A stretch of 47,345 nucleotides of DNA from NCBI GenBank assembly GCA_032251435.1, contig JAVVEH010000034.1:1-47345 (forward strand). The letters are read 5' to 3'. Of the stretch, positions 1-9,106 are shown piece by piece. The notes below the pieces were generated by a model. It was not told the DNA's origin. It saw only the letters and a list, made by a program, of their open reading frames with translations, and searched no databases. A program made the position numbers and the translations under genes. This DNA is from JAVVEH01 sp032251435. GTDB taxonomy: Bacteria > Verrucomicrobiota > Lentisphaeria > Oligosphaerales > MVZH01. The stretch's first letter is position 1. Each line of letters begins with the position of its first letter.

Positions 1-80
1 TTGGATATTGGATGTTCCGTGTTGGATATTGGATGTTCCGTGTTGGATATTGGATGTTCCGTGTTGGATGTTGGATATTC
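1..80. repeat. 21-bp tandem repeat made of heptads
   Basis: Three exact copies of a 21-bp unit (TTGGATA + TTGGATG + TTCCGTG) fill positions 1-63. Degenerate heptads of the TTGGATG/TTGGATA type follow to about 80. The array probably continues left of the window. It lies in the leader region of the MMPL operon. Short open frames across it are products of the periodicity and are not called. The same TTGGATG-type word occurs inverted at 4009-4029. Confidence 0.9.
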
Positions 81-227
81 AAATCTTCTCTTCGAACGTC
101 TTTATGGCTGGCATTTCGTCTTTTTCATTTGCCCTCATTCTCATACACATGTATCTTAAGGAGAACTATCCGGTTTTCACGGATGGGTTTTCGAGCCTGT
201 GCCTGGACGCGTTGAAAAGGAGTTGAC

Positions 228-3203
228 ATGAAGCTTGTCCTGACAAATTTCAGCATGAAACACCCCCGTTTCGTTGTGGGGTTGACATTGTTGGCTGTTC
301 TTGTTCTCGGCACTCAGTTTCCCCGTGTCCGGTTTGACACTGATCCGGAAAACATGCTTGACGCGGATGAGAAGGTCCGGTTGGAGCATCACCGGATTAA
401 AGAGCTCTTCTCGCTCTACGATTTTGTCATTGTCGGGGTGGTGAATGAGGACAATGAGCATGGTGTTTTTAATCCGGGAACCTTAAGCCGGATTCATACC
501 CTCACGCGTCAATTGGCGTCTTTAAGCCGTTCGCCTGAAGGGTTGCCCCAGGTGCGGGAGGCGGGGGAAGCCGGGGGGAAACGGGTGATCGACCTGTCTC
601 CGGCCGGCATGATCCCCACGCTGATGAATGTCGCCTTCCGGCATGATCCGAACCGGTTATTCACGGCGGAGGGAGACAGCGCCATCATCGCCCGGGAAAT
701 CATCGCTCCCAGTGTGGTGGATAATCTCCGCCAGGCGGAGTTTGGCTCATTGAAGATTGAATATCTGATGGAGACCCCTCCCGTGTCCCAAGCGGAATGT
801 GACCGTATCCGTGAAGACGCCATGAGCAATCCCCTTTACCGGGACACACTGGTGTCAAGCGACGGCGCCGCCGTCGCCTTGTATATTCCCATTAAAGAGA
901 AAACATTCAGTTACACTGTCGCCAATCTGGCCCGGGAACTGACGAAAGACTGGCCGGCCGAGGACGCGGTTCATATCACGGGTCTGCCCGTGGCGGAAGA
1001 CACGTTCGGCGTTCAGATGCTGGTGCAGATGGCCACCTCCGCGCCTCTGGCGGGCATCATGATTTTTATCCTGTTGCTGATCTTTTTCCGGCGCGTCTCG
1101 CTGATTATCGCGCCCATGCTTTTAGCGGGGGTGACCATTGTCTGCACGATGGGGTTGCTGATCGGGGCCGGGTTCCCGGTGCATATCATGAGTTCGATGA
1201 TCGCCATCTTTCTGATGCCCATCGCCGTGGCGGACTCGGTTCATATTCTGAGTGAGTATCACGACGTGGCCCACCGCTTTGATTCCAAACAGGACGCGAT
1301 CCGGCATGTGGTCGGCCATTTATTCATGCCCATGCTTTACACCAGCACAACCACCTTCGCCGGGTTCGCGTCTTTGCTGACCACACCGATTCCTCCCGTG
1401 CGGATTTTCGGTGGATTTGTCGCCTTTGGTGTCGCCGCCGCCTGGCTGCTGACGATGACCTTTGTTCCCGCTTACATCATGCTGTTCACCTCGAATAAAA
1501 TGCTGGAGGCGCCGTCTGACGGAGCGGGAGGACATCCGTCGCCAATGATGAACACCTTGCTTAATAAGTTGGGGAATGTCAGTTATCTGCATTGGCGGCT
1601 AGTCCTGGCGGCCGTAGTAGCCGTGGCGGCGTTTTCCATTGTGGGGATCACAAAAATAAATGTGAACGACAACCCCGTGAAGTGGTTTACTCCCGATCAT
1701 GAGATACGGGTGGCCGACCGGGTGATGAACGATCATTTCGGCGGCACGTACACCGCTTATTTGACCCTGGCCCCGGTGACGGCGGAAGATGTCACCTGCC
1801 ATGAGAAAGCGGCGCTGATACGGCAACGCGTCGTCAAACATTTCGGAGCCAAAATGCCTGCGGAAACCGCGGTGTTTAAAGAACGCTTTGACGCTCTCAG
1901 TCAACGGCTCTGCAATATGGAAACCTGTGATCCCAATCTTTGTTTTCTGGAATTGAACAAGCTGGCCAGCGAATTGGACGCGGCGGGCCCCCGGCGCTGG
2001 CAACGGCTGGGGGACACGATTAATTACCTGGATCCGGAAGGGCTGACGATGACATCCCTGCGCGAACGCTTGCTGCGGGACGGCCAGCCGGAGGCCTTAG
2101 TGGAAACCTTGCTGGCGGACGCCAAACTTCGTGACCCGTTGACCGGAGAAGCTCTGATGAATCAAGCGATCGCGGTGTGTGATGATTATTCCTCCGATAG
2201 TTTTGGCCGGTTTATGCAGTCGCTTGAAACAGACATATCCGCTCCGCTGTTTAAGCAGCCGGAAGTTCTGGCCTATGTGGAGGATCTGCAAGCGGCTTTG
2301 GCGGCCATCCCCGTTGTCGGCAAGACCAGCTCCGCGGTTGACGCGCTGAAGAAAGCCGCTTTCGAGTTGCGGTATATTGATCCGGCCGCCTACCCGGAAT
2401 CAGAACGGGACAAAATCGCCGCCCGGAACGAGGCGAATTTCTCGATCCCCGCGTCCGCCGCGGCGGTCGGCCAGGTCTACACCCAGTTAGAGGGAACCAA
2501 GAAAAAGGACAGCCTGTTTCACTTGGTCACCCGTGATTACCGGCAAGTCAATATCTGGGTGCAATTGAAAAGTGGAGACAACCGGGACATGGAAGATGTG
2601 TTGACCCGGGTGGATCGCTTTATCACCGCCAATCCGCCGCCCGTGAAGACGCATGTCAGCTGGGGAGGACTGACGTATATCAATGTTGAATGGCAGAAGA
2701 AGATGGTCGGCGGGATGGGCTTGGCCTTAGCCAGCAGCGCGGTGATTGTCTTTGTAATGATGCTGCTTTTGTTCCGGTCACCCGTTTACGGCTTGCTGTC
2801 CATGGTCCCGCTGACGGTGACCATCGCCTTTATTTATGGTCTGATCGGGTGGTTTGGCAAAGACTATGACATGCCCGTCGCGGTGTTGTCGTCGTTGACC
2901 CTGGGGTTGAGCGTGGACTTCGCCATCCACTTTTTGGAACGAACCCGGGAATTGTACAAGACCACCGGGGACTGGCGGCGCACCGTGACCGATATGTTTA
3001 ATGAACCGGCGGCGGCCATTACCCGGAACGCGGTGACCGTGGCGCTGGGGTTTCTGCCTCTGCTGCTGGCGCCTCTGGTGCCTTACCGGACGGTGGGCTT
3101 TTTCCTGGCGGCCATCATGGCCGTGTCCTGGTTCGCCACGCTGATGATTCTGCCAGCGTTGATTACGTTGTTCGCTAAATTCACCCTTAAACAGGAGGAA
3201 TGA
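228..3203 (+). CDS. MMPL/RND-superfamily exporter permease
   Basis: A 991-residue inner-membrane transporter of the RND superfamily (MMPL / COG1033 type), expected to use the proton gradient to export lipids or other hydrophobic compounds. Its two-fold architecture is visible: one membrane helix near residues 15-32, a periplasmic loop to about 255, a five-helix bundle (about 260-420), then a second half with a helix near 460, a long loop to about 820 and a final bundle. Each bundle carries the expected acidic residue in a helix (AVADSVHILSEY in the first, LSVDFAIHFLERT in the second). The second loop is long and has a small Cys-rich stretch (CNMETC). The start is supported by AAAGGAG upstream of ATG 228. 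A 4-bp gap to the LolA-like gene indicates an operon. The substrate cannot be read from sequence. Confidence 0.9.
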   Translation: MKLVLTNFSMKHPRFVVGLTLLAVLVLGTQFPRVRFDTDPENMLDADEKVRLEHHRIKELFSLYDFVIVGVVNEDNEHGVFNPGTLSRIHTLTRQLASLSRSPEGLPQVREAGEAGGKRVIDLSPAGMIPTLMNVAFRHDPNRLFTAEGDSAIIAREIIAPSVVDNLRQAEFGSLKIEYLMETPPVSQAECDRIREDAMSNPLYRDTLVSSDGAAVALYIPIKEKTFSYTVANLARELTKDWPAEDAVHITGLPVAEDTFGVQMLVQMATSAPLAGIMIFILLLIFFRRVSLIIAPMLLAGVTIVCTMGLLIGAGFPVHIMSSMIAIFLMPIAVADSVHILSEYHDVAHRFDSKQDAIRHVVGHLFMPMLYTSTTTFAGFASLLTTPIPPVRIFGGFVAFGVAAAWLLTMTFVPAYIMLFTSNKMLEAPSDGAGGHPSPMMNTLLNKLGNVSYLHWRLVLAAVVAVAAFSIVGITKINVNDNPVKWFTPDHEIRVADRVMNDHFGGTYTAYLTLAPVTAEDVTCHEKAALIRQRVVKHFGAKMPAETAVFKERFDALSQRLCNMETCDPNLCFLELNKLASELDAAGPRRWQRLGDTINYLDPEGLTMTSLRERLLRDGQPEALVETLLADAKLRDPLTGEALMNQAIAVCDDYSSDSFGRFMQSLETDISAPLFKQPEVLAYVEDLQAALAAIPVVGKTSSAVDALKKAAFELRYIDPAAYPESERDKIAARNEANFSIPASAAAVGQVYTQLEGTKKKDSLFHLVTRDYRQVNIWVQLKSGDNRDMEDVLTRVDRFITANPPPVKTHVSWGGLTYINVEWQKKMVGGMGLALASSAVIVFVMMLLLFRSPVYGLLSMVPLTVTIAFIYGLIGWFGKDYDMPVAVLSSLTLGLSVDFAIHFLERTRELYKTTGDWRRTVTDMFNEPAAAITRNAVTVALGFLPLLLAPLVPYRTVGFFLAAIMAVSWFATLMILPALITLFAKFTLKQEE

Positions 3204-3207
3204 TTCC

Positions 3208-3993
3208 ATGAAAAAGATGTTTTATCTCATAGCTGGTTTCGTGCTGGCCGCCGGACTCGGGCGCGCCGGGGAAGAGACCTTGACCGCTGAGCGTATCGCC
3301 GAAAAAGCCAACGCCGCGGCCTACTTCGCCGGCGATGATGGCCGGGCCCGGGTGACGATGACTATCGAGGATGGCCGCGGCGGCCAGCGGACCCGGGAAT
3401 TCACTATTCTGCGCATGAATGTGGGAAAAGACCAGAAGTTTTATGTCTATTTTGAGGAACCCGCCGATGTCCGGCGCATGGCCTATCTAGTGTGGAAATA
3501 CGCGGAAAAAGACGCGGATGACCGGTGGCTGTGGCTGCCCGCCTTGAACTTGGTGAAGCGAATCGCCCCCGGCGATAAACGGACGAGTTTTGTGGGGTCG
3601 GATTTTGTCTATGAGGATGTTTCGGGCCGCGCGCTGGCCGCCGATAAACGGGACCTGGTGGAAACCACCGACACGCAGTATGTGCTGAAAAACACGCCGA
3701 AAGATCCGGATTCGGTGGAGTTCAGCGCCTATACCGTATGGATTGACAAAGACACCTTCCTGCCCCGGAAAGCGGAATATCTTGACCGGGATGGACATGT
3801 TTACCGGCGGGTCGAGGCGGTCAAAGTGGAAACTGTGGACGGCTTTCCGACGGTCATGGAATCGACGGTCACGGATCTGAAAAACGGCTCGTCGACCACC
3901 AACGTCTTCACCAAGGTGGAATACAATATCGGCCTGAAAGAAAACCTGTTCACCGAACGGTTTTTGCGTCGGGCTCCCCGGGAGGTGCGGTAG
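3208..3993 (+). CDS. LolA-like outer-membrane lipoprotein-sorting protein
   Basis: A 261-residue periplasmic protein with an N-terminal signal peptide (MKKMFYLIAGFVLAAGLGRA) and the half-barrel pattern of the LolA-like 'outer membrane lipoprotein-sorting protein' family (pfam17131 type): alternating beta strands with RMAYLVWK, DDRWLWLPALNLVKRI and SFVGSDFVYEDVS in order. An AGGAGG box sits 9 bp before ATG 3208. It directly follows an MMPL permease and precedes an outer-membrane barrel. That triad is common, and the LolA-like partner is thought to carry a hydrophobic ligand across the periplasm. It is not canonical LolA: no LolCDE genes are adjacent. The carrier role is inference from fold and context. 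Confidence 0.82.
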   Translation: MKKMFYLIAGFVLAAGLGRAGEETLTAERIAEKANAAAYFAGDDGRARVTMTIEDGRGGQRTREFTILRMNVGKDQKFYVYFEEPADVRRMAYLVWKYAEKDADDRWLWLPALNLVKRIAPGDKRTSFVGSDFVYEDVSGRALAADKRDLVETTDTQYVLKNTPKDPDSVEFSAYTVWIDKDTFLPRKAEYLDRDGHVYRRVEAVKVETVDGFPTVMESTVTDLKNGSSTTNVFTKVEYNIGLKENLFTERFLRRAPREVR

Positions 3994-4008
3994 ACAGAAA
4001 CAGTCGAA

Positions 4009-4029
4009 CATCCAACGCTCAACGTCCAA
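4009..4029. repeat. Short heptad tract (CATCCAA CGCTCAA CGTCCAA)
   Basis: Three consecutive 7-bp words lie between the LolA-like and barrel genes. On the minus strand they read TTGGACG TTGAGCG TTGGATG, the same kind of word as the array at 1-80. It looks like a short or decayed member of one heptad repeat family. Confidence 0.55.
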
Positions 4030-4109
4030 ATTAAACGGTGGATCTTGAAATAGAGGATCGCCGTCGCGGCGATGAAACAATGGAACGGCCAAAAGGAGTA
4101 GGAAAAAAG

Positions 4110-5387
4110 ATGAAGATCGCGCGAATGTTGGTCTTGGCGGTATGCCAATGGTGCGCCGTCACGGCGTTGACCTTGGATGATTTAGGGGTTGATGTCAATG
4201 GCTTTGTCGATCTGCGGGCCGGCAGCCGGGTGACGAGTGATCCCAATATGCCCACGGCCACATTGGGCGAAACACGCCTCCAGCTGGATTTGGGCGGCAT
4301 GCCAAAATGGTTTCAGTGGCAGGTGAAAACGGATGTCTACTATGATTGGGAAGCGGTGGATCACAGCTTTGATTTGGACACCGGCCGCGGCCCGGTTGAT
4401 TCGCGTCAGGCGTATGTGTTATTCAGTCCGATCGCATTGATGGATGTGAAATTAGGCCGCCAGACCTTGACGTGGGGAACCGGTGACCTGCTATTTATCA
4501 ACGACCTCTTTCCCAAAGACTGGCAGTCCTTTTTTCTCGGCCGGGACGAGGAATATTTAAAAGCCCCTTCCGACGCGGTGTTCATCAGCCTCTTTCCCGG
4601 CCCGGTGAATATTGACATCGCTTACATTCCCCTGTTTGACGCCGATCGCTATGTGCGGGGGGAACGTCTGTCGTATTTTAATCCGCTGGCGGGGGATGTG
4701 GTGGGACTGAATGGCATGATTGAGGCGGATACCCCGGATTCCTGGTTCCGGGACCATGAGGTGGCTGTCCGGTTAAGCCGGAATGTGCGGGGATTTGAAT
4801 GGGCCGCTTACGGGTATCACGGTTTTTGGAAAAGCCCGGCCGGGTTTGACCCCGTCCAAGGCGTGGCGACGTTTCCCCGTCTGAATGTGTGGGGAGCGAG
4901 TCTTCGGGGCGCTTTGGGCGGCGGCGTGGCGAACGCCGAAGTCGGTTATTACGACTCCCGGGACGACGGGAATGGTGACGATCCCTTCATCCCCAACAGT
5001 GAGTGGCGGGCGTTAATCGGCTATGAACGGGAGGTGGCCCGAAATGTGTCTGTGGCGGCGCAGTATTATGTGGAATGGATGCAAGACTACAGCGCCTATG
5101 CCAGAAACCAGCCCGCGGCCGCCAGCCAGGCGCGGGAAGACCGTCATTCCGTCACCTTGCGGATCACTCAATTGCTGCTTGATCAGAATTTGCGGGTGTC
5201 GCTGTTTTTGCGGTATGGATTGACCGAGCAGGATGGGTACATCCGTCCGAGTCTCAGTTATAAGATCAATGACGCGTGGGAAGCGGGTGTCGGCGCCAGT
5301 CTGTTTTTCGGCCGAAAAAACGACACATTCCTGGGGCAGTTTGAATCCAATTCCAATGTCCATGCGTCGATCCGCTATACATTTTAA
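4110..5387 (+). CDS. Outer-membrane beta-barrel protein of the MMPL operon
   Basis: A 425-residue protein with a signal peptide (MKIARMLVLAVCQWCAVTA), then alternating amphipathic strands rich in aromatic residues, ending in SIRYTF. A C-terminal Phe is the usual outer-membrane insertion signal. The motif DVKLGRQTLTWGTGD resembles porin-like (DUF1302/alginate-export type) barrels, but I cannot assign a family firmly. An upstream in-frame ATG at 4038 would add 24 charged residues before the signal peptide, so ATG 4110 is preferred. It also has purine-rich AGGAAAAAAG directly upstream. As third gene of the operon it probably forms the outer-membrane exit or docking site for the exported substrate. 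That role is inferred from context. Confidence 0.72.
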   Translation: MKIARMLVLAVCQWCAVTALTLDDLGVDVNGFVDLRAGSRVTSDPNMPTATLGETRLQLDLGGMPKWFQWQVKTDVYYDWEAVDHSFDLDTGRGPVDSRQAYVLFSPIALMDVKLGRQTLTWGTGDLLFINDLFPKDWQSFFLGRDEEYLKAPSDAVFISLFPGPVNIDIAYIPLFDADRYVRGERLSYFNPLAGDVVGLNGMIEADTPDSWFRDHEVAVRLSRNVRGFEWAAYGYHGFWKSPAGFDPVQGVATFPRLNVWGASLRGALGGGVANAEVGYYDSRDDGNGDDPFIPNSEWRALIGYEREVARNVSVAAQYYVEWMQDYSAYARNQPAAASQAREDRHSVTLRITQLLLDQNLRVSLFLRYGLTEQDGYIRPSLSYKINDAWEAGVGASLFFGRKNDTFLGQFESNSNVHASIRYTF

Positions 5388-5404
5388 CTGACGAGAGTGT
5401 TCAA

Positions 5405-6304
5405 ATGGACATACTAATCGCTTTGGGATTGACCGCTTTCGCCGGACTCGCCACGGGTATCGGCAGCTTTCTGGCGTTTTTCGCGAAACGGCGGAATGGC
5501 CGGTTTCTCGCCATCAGCACGGGTTTTTCGGCCGGTGTCATGCTCTATGTGTCCTTTGTGGAAATCTTTTTCAAAGGGGCGGAATCGCTTCACAAAGCCT
5601 ATGGTGAAGTGTTGGGAAACTGGGTCAATGTGGCCAGTTTTTTCGGGGGCATTCTCCTGATCGCCTTGATTGACCACTTTATCCCGTCGGCCGAAAATCC
5701 GCATGAGGTTCACAGCCGGGAGGAGATGGAGCCCCTGCACAATCCGCTGGCGGAAGAGCCGGATTTTCAAGCCATCGCCGATCATCCCGACATGGCTCCG
5801 CCCGGCGGGCACGATCACCGGGTGGATTCCCATAAACTCTTACGCATGGGCATGTTCACCGCCCTGGCCATTGGCATTCATAACTTCCCGGAAGGCCTGG
5901 CCACGTTTTTGGCGGCCTTGGAAGATCCCGGGGTTGGAGCGGTGATCGCGGTCGCCATCGCCCTGCACAATATCCCCGAAGGAATGAGTGTGTCAGTTCC
6001 CATTTATTACGCGACCGGCAACCGGAAAAAAGCCTTCTTTTATTCCTTCTTGAGCGGTTTGGCGGAACCGGTCGGAGCGATCATCGCCTATGTGCTCATC
6101 CGGCTGTTTCTAGGCTCATCCGGCGGGGGGATCCCCCCGCAGATCATGGGTGTTTTATTCGCCGGCGTGGCTGGCATTATGGTGTATATCAGCCTGGATG
6201 AGCTGTTGCCCACCAGCCGGGCCTACGGGAAAGGGCATGACAGCGTGTTGGGTTTAGGCGCCGGCATGCTGGTGATGGCCGTAAGTCTACTGCTCATGCA
6301 GTAG
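5405..6304 (+). CDS. ZIP-family divalent metal transporter (ZupT-like)
   Basis: A 299-residue integral membrane protein of about eight helices that imports Zn2+, Fe2+ or related divalent cations. The two metal-site helices are explicit: GIHNFPEGLATF (helix IV) and ALHNIPEGMSVSVP (helix V). A His/acid-rich cytoplasmic loop lies between helices III and IV (about residues 98-145, including GGHDHRVDSH), as usual in the family. It starts 17 bp after the barrel gene and may be co-transcribed, with no obvious strong ribosome-binding site. It converges on the GH4 gene, with a 42-bp gap between their stop codons. Metal specificity cannot be told from sequence. Confidence 0.9.
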   Translation: MDILIALGLTAFAGLATGIGSFLAFFAKRRNGRFLAISTGFSAGVMLYVSFVEIFFKGAESLHKAYGEVLGNWVNVASFFGGILLIALIDHFIPSAENPHEVHSREEMEPLHNPLAEEPDFQAIADHPDMAPPGGHDHRVDSHKLLRMGMFTALAIGIHNFPEGLATFLAALEDPGVGAVIAVAIALHNIPEGMSVSVPIYYATGNRKKAFFYSFLSGLAEPVGAIIAYVLIRLFLGSSGGGIPPQIMGVLFAGVAGIMVYISLDELLPTSRAYGKGHDSVLGLGAGMLVMAVSLLLMQ

Positions 6305-6346
6305 ATTTTCCCGATCTGTCAGTCATGCCGACGGCGCGGGGAGTGG

Positions 6347-7696
6347 CTAAAAGTCAACGGAATCAAATTGGGGCAGGTAGTCCCGGTTGGCTTCGAACAT
6401 CTCCTTGACCATGTCCCGAATTTCGTGAAGGGAAAGCACGGCGGCGGTCAGCGGGTCGTTGGCGACCGCGGCGAAAATAAGGTGCGGATTGCCGGTCAAA
6501 GATCCTTCAACGGCCATCATTTCATTGGTGGCGCTGAGGGAGGTGAGGGGGACGACAGGCAGGGGTAGCGGCCCAATGTGGATGGGTTCGAGTTTCCCGC
6601 GGCTGGCGAGTACGGGCACTTCCACGCAAGCGCCGTCCGGCAGGTTGTCAATCAAACCGGTATTAGGCACATTGCCGTTGAATTTAAACAAGCCGCCGCC
6701 CAAATACGCGTTGATAATGTTGGAGGCGTATTCGTGACTTCGGGCCAGTTTTTTCGCCCGCTTTTCCGGATCATCCCAGCTCGGATCCTCGATCCACTCC
6801 TGGAATTTTTCCGCCCAGTCATTTTCCCGATTCCGGTATTCATTCAAAATATAAGCGTGAACCCCGGGGTTCCAGCCTGTGCCATTGACGCAGTAGCGCT
6901 CAATCAGATCCGGCCGTTTACGGAACCACCAGTTGTATTCGGAGTTATGCCCGCTGGACTCGGTGACGTAATATCCGAACGCTTTAAACATTTCGTTACG
7001 GACTTGTTCCTCATTAAACATGGCCTCGTCGTTCCAGACTTTATCTCTGAGAACAGGATAGAGATCTTTGCCCTGATGCTCAAATTTTGTGTACCAGGCT
7101 AAGTGGTTGATGCCGCCACAGGTGTAGTCCACCTCCTCCTTCGGCACCCCCGCCCATCTGGCCAGCATCCCCGCGGTCCCCTGGACACTGTGGCAGAGGC
7201 CGGTCACACGAATGAAACTCGTCCGTTGCATGCCGTGGCAAAGCATGGCCATGGGATTGGTGTAGTTGAGCATGATGGCGGCGGGGCAGAGCTCTTCCAT
7301 ATCCTTGCAGATGGCGAGCATTTCCGGCAATGTGCGCAAGGCGCGGAAAACGCCGGCCGGGCCGCGGGTGTCGCCGACATTGATGTCAACGCCGTATTTT
7401 TTAGGAATGAGGACATCGTGCTGCCAGATGTCACAGTTGCCACAGAGAATGGTGACCATCACCGCGTCGGCGCCGGCCAGGGCTTTCCGGCGGTCAGTCG
7501 TGGTTTCAATCGTGGCCGGGTATTGTCCCGCGTCAATAATTTTCTGACAGGCCTGCCGGGCCATTTCCAAGCGGCCTTCATGGATGTCGACCAGAGAGAA
7601 CGTCGCGTCTCTGAGACGATCAAAGGTCAGCATGTCTTTGACAATTGTGCGGGTGAACCCAAAACTGCCGGCGCCGATGAATACGATTTTAGCCAT
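6347..7696 (-). CDS. GH4-family NAD-dependent glycosidase (alpha-galactosidase-like)
   Basis: A 449-residue GH4 enzyme, which hydrolyses glycosides by an NAD+- and Mn2+-dependent redox-elimination mechanism in the cytoplasm. Seen: an N-terminal Rossmann motif (KIVFIGAGSFGFT), the acidic ribose-binding residue (LVDIHEGRLE), LNYTNPMAML, and the family's metal-ligand Cys and His in GLCHSVQG and GGINHLAWY. This pattern fits MelA/alpha-galacturonidase-type members better than 6-phospho-glucosidases, but substrate is uncertain. The frame is open for 52 codons upstream to 7852. ATG 7696 is chosen because it begins exactly at the Rossmann strand and has AGGA about 7 bp upstream. It is a single-gene unit diverging from msrBA. 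Confidence 0.88.
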   Translation of the reverse strand: MAKIVFIGAGSFGFTRTIVKDMLTFDRLRDATFSLVDIHEGRLEMARQACQKIIDAGQYPATIETTTDRRKALAGADAVMVTILCGNCDIWQHDVLIPKKYGVDINVGDTRGPAGVFRALRTLPEMLAICKDMEELCPAAIMLNYTNPMAMLCHGMQRTSFIRVTGLCHSVQGTAGMLARWAGVPKEEVDYTCGGINHLAWYTKFEHQGKDLYPVLRDKVWNDEAMFNEEQVRNEMFKAFGYYVTESSGHNSEYNWWFRKRPDLIERYCVNGTGWNPGVHAYILNEYRNRENDWAEKFQEWIEDPSWDDPEKRAKKLARSHEYASNIINAYLGGGLFKFNGNVPNTGLIDNLPDGACVEVPVLASRGKLEPIHIGPLPLPVVPLTSLSATNEMMAVEGSLTGNPHLIFAAVANDPLTAAVLSLHEIRDMVKEMFEANRDYLPQFDSVDF

Positions 7697-8035
7697 GCTC
7701 AGATCCTGAATGTGATGAGACTGTTTTTGTTGAAGAAGGGACGAGTAACGTAACTTGGACTTGAAACCGCGCAACGTCTGAAAGATACGTATATACGAAA
7801 AAAATGGATGCATGGCCGCTTGTGGAAAAAATCGTCGCGAACCCGATGTCAATGAGGAGATGTCCGCATACCGGTGTCAGCGCCGTGATCAGCGGTGTCC
7901 CGCGTCAGATCGCGTCCCGCCGTTTTGGCGTGTCGAAAGAGGGTGTCCAGGACGGCGGAAAATCGTTGCCGCGCGCAACTTGTTCGGATCGCTCCGGTCT
8001 CATTTGTTTCTATTACTGATAAAACGGGGTTCGCT
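7697..8035. other. Divergent intergenic region, GH4 gene / msrBA
   Basis: About 340 bp without a supported gene. It must hold promoters for both neighbours. A perfect 10-bp palindrome CGTATATACG (7788-7797), about 90 bp upstream of the GH4 start, is a possible operator. An ACGTATA core recurs at 10762-10768 upstream of the hydroxyproline operon, but that may be chance. No convincing -35/-10 pair was identified. Confidence 0.4.
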
Positions 8036-9034
8036 ATGAAAGCATGTGAGTCACAACCCTTTCTTTGCTGGAAATCCGGTGTTTCTTTTGCGGTTATCCT
8101 GTTCTTTGGAGGAATGATTATGTTCGCCGCCACCAATAAACAACCCGTGTTCACGCCTCCGACCGAGGCTGTGACCTTGAATGAACTCACGCCGACTGAA
8201 AAGCGGGTGATTATCGACAAGGGAACCGAACGGCCCTTTACCGGTAAATACAACGATCATCATGAAAAAGGGGTGTACACCTGTCGGCAATGCGGGGCGG
8301 AGCTATATGAATCAGATGACAAATTCTCATCTGGTTGCGGCTGGCCCAGCTTTGACGATGAGATTGACGGCGCGGTTCGCCGCGTGCCTGACAAAGACGG
8401 TCGCCGGACAGAGATTATCTGCGCCCGCTGTGACGGGCATTTGGGTCATGTGTTCATCGGCGAGGGATTCACCGAAAAGAACACCCGGCACTGTGTGAAC
8501 TCCATATCCCTCGATTTTACGCCGGCTGAGAAACGAGGCCGGAAACCGGATCCGCAACGGGCGATCTTCGCCGGGGGCTGTTTTTGGGGCGTGGAATATT
8601 ATTTCGATAAAATGCCTGGGGTTCTGAAAGCGGAATCCGGCTATATCGGCGGAAAAACAAATAACCCCACGTATCAAGAGGTCTGTCACAAAAAGACCGG
8701 CCATGCGGAAGCGGTTCAAGTGACCTTTGATCCCGAAAAGGTGTCCTATGAGACGCTGGCGAAAGTTTTCTTTGAGATCCATGATCCCACCCAGATGAAC
8801 CGGCAGGGACCTGATGTCGGTGACCAATACCGGTCCGCCGTCTTTTATCTCGATGACACCCAGAAAGACATTGCGGAAAAACTGATCGGGCAATTAAAAG
8901 AAAAAGGGTTCAAGGTTGTGACGGATGTGGTCAAAGCAGGTGAATTCTGGCCCGCTGAGGACTATCATCAGGATTATTATGACCGCAAAAATGACGAGCC
9001 TTATTGCCACCGCCCGGTGAAACGATTCGATTGA
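8036..9034 (+). CDS. msrBA: Bifunctional methionine sulfoxide reductase MsrB-MsrA
   Basis: A 332-residue fusion that reduces both epimers of methionine sulfoxide. MsrB comes first: GVYTCRQCG and CARCDGHLGHVF give the paired CxxC zinc site, GCGWPSF the substrate pocket, and RHCVNSISL the catalytic Cys. MsrA follows, with its active-site GCFWGVEYYF, SGYIGGK, GHAEAV and YHQDYY. Start choice decides location. ATG 8036 adds a hydrophobic segment (about residues 13-30) that looks like a signal peptide or anchor. ATG 8120 has an excellent GGAGG box 7 bp upstream and would give a cytoplasmic enzyme. I list the longer form because the hydrophobic stretch is in frame and well formed, but the start is unsettled. 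The frame is open further upstream, to 7895. Confidence 0.93.
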   Translation: MKACESQPFLCWKSGVSFAVILFFGGMIMFAATNKQPVFTPPTEAVTLNELTPTEKRVIIDKGTERPFTGKYNDHHEKGVYTCRQCGAELYESDDKFSSGCGWPSFDDEIDGAVRRVPDKDGRRTEIICARCDGHLGHVFIGEGFTEKNTRHCVNSISLDFTPAEKRGRKPDPQRAIFAGGCFWGVEYYFDKMPGVLKAESGYIGGKTNNPTYQEVCHKKTGHAEAVQVTFDPEKVSYETLAKVFFEIHDPTQMNRQGPDVGDQYRSAVFYLDDTQKDIAEKLIGQLKEKGFKVVTDVVKAGEFWPAEDYHQDYYDRKNDEPYCHRPVKRFD

Positions 9035-9106
9035 TACGCCTCACCGCCGGCGCTGATGTCCGATTGGACGCGGTCAACCAGTCCACCCGCGTTCCGGCCA
9101 TGCGCG

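Noticed and set aside
1599..2003. Long reverse-strand open frames inside high-GC genes (for example opposite the permease, ilvA, hypD and GH2 genes)
   Set aside because: They are antisense shadows of strongly coding frames, with His/Arg/Gln-rich composition and no domains.
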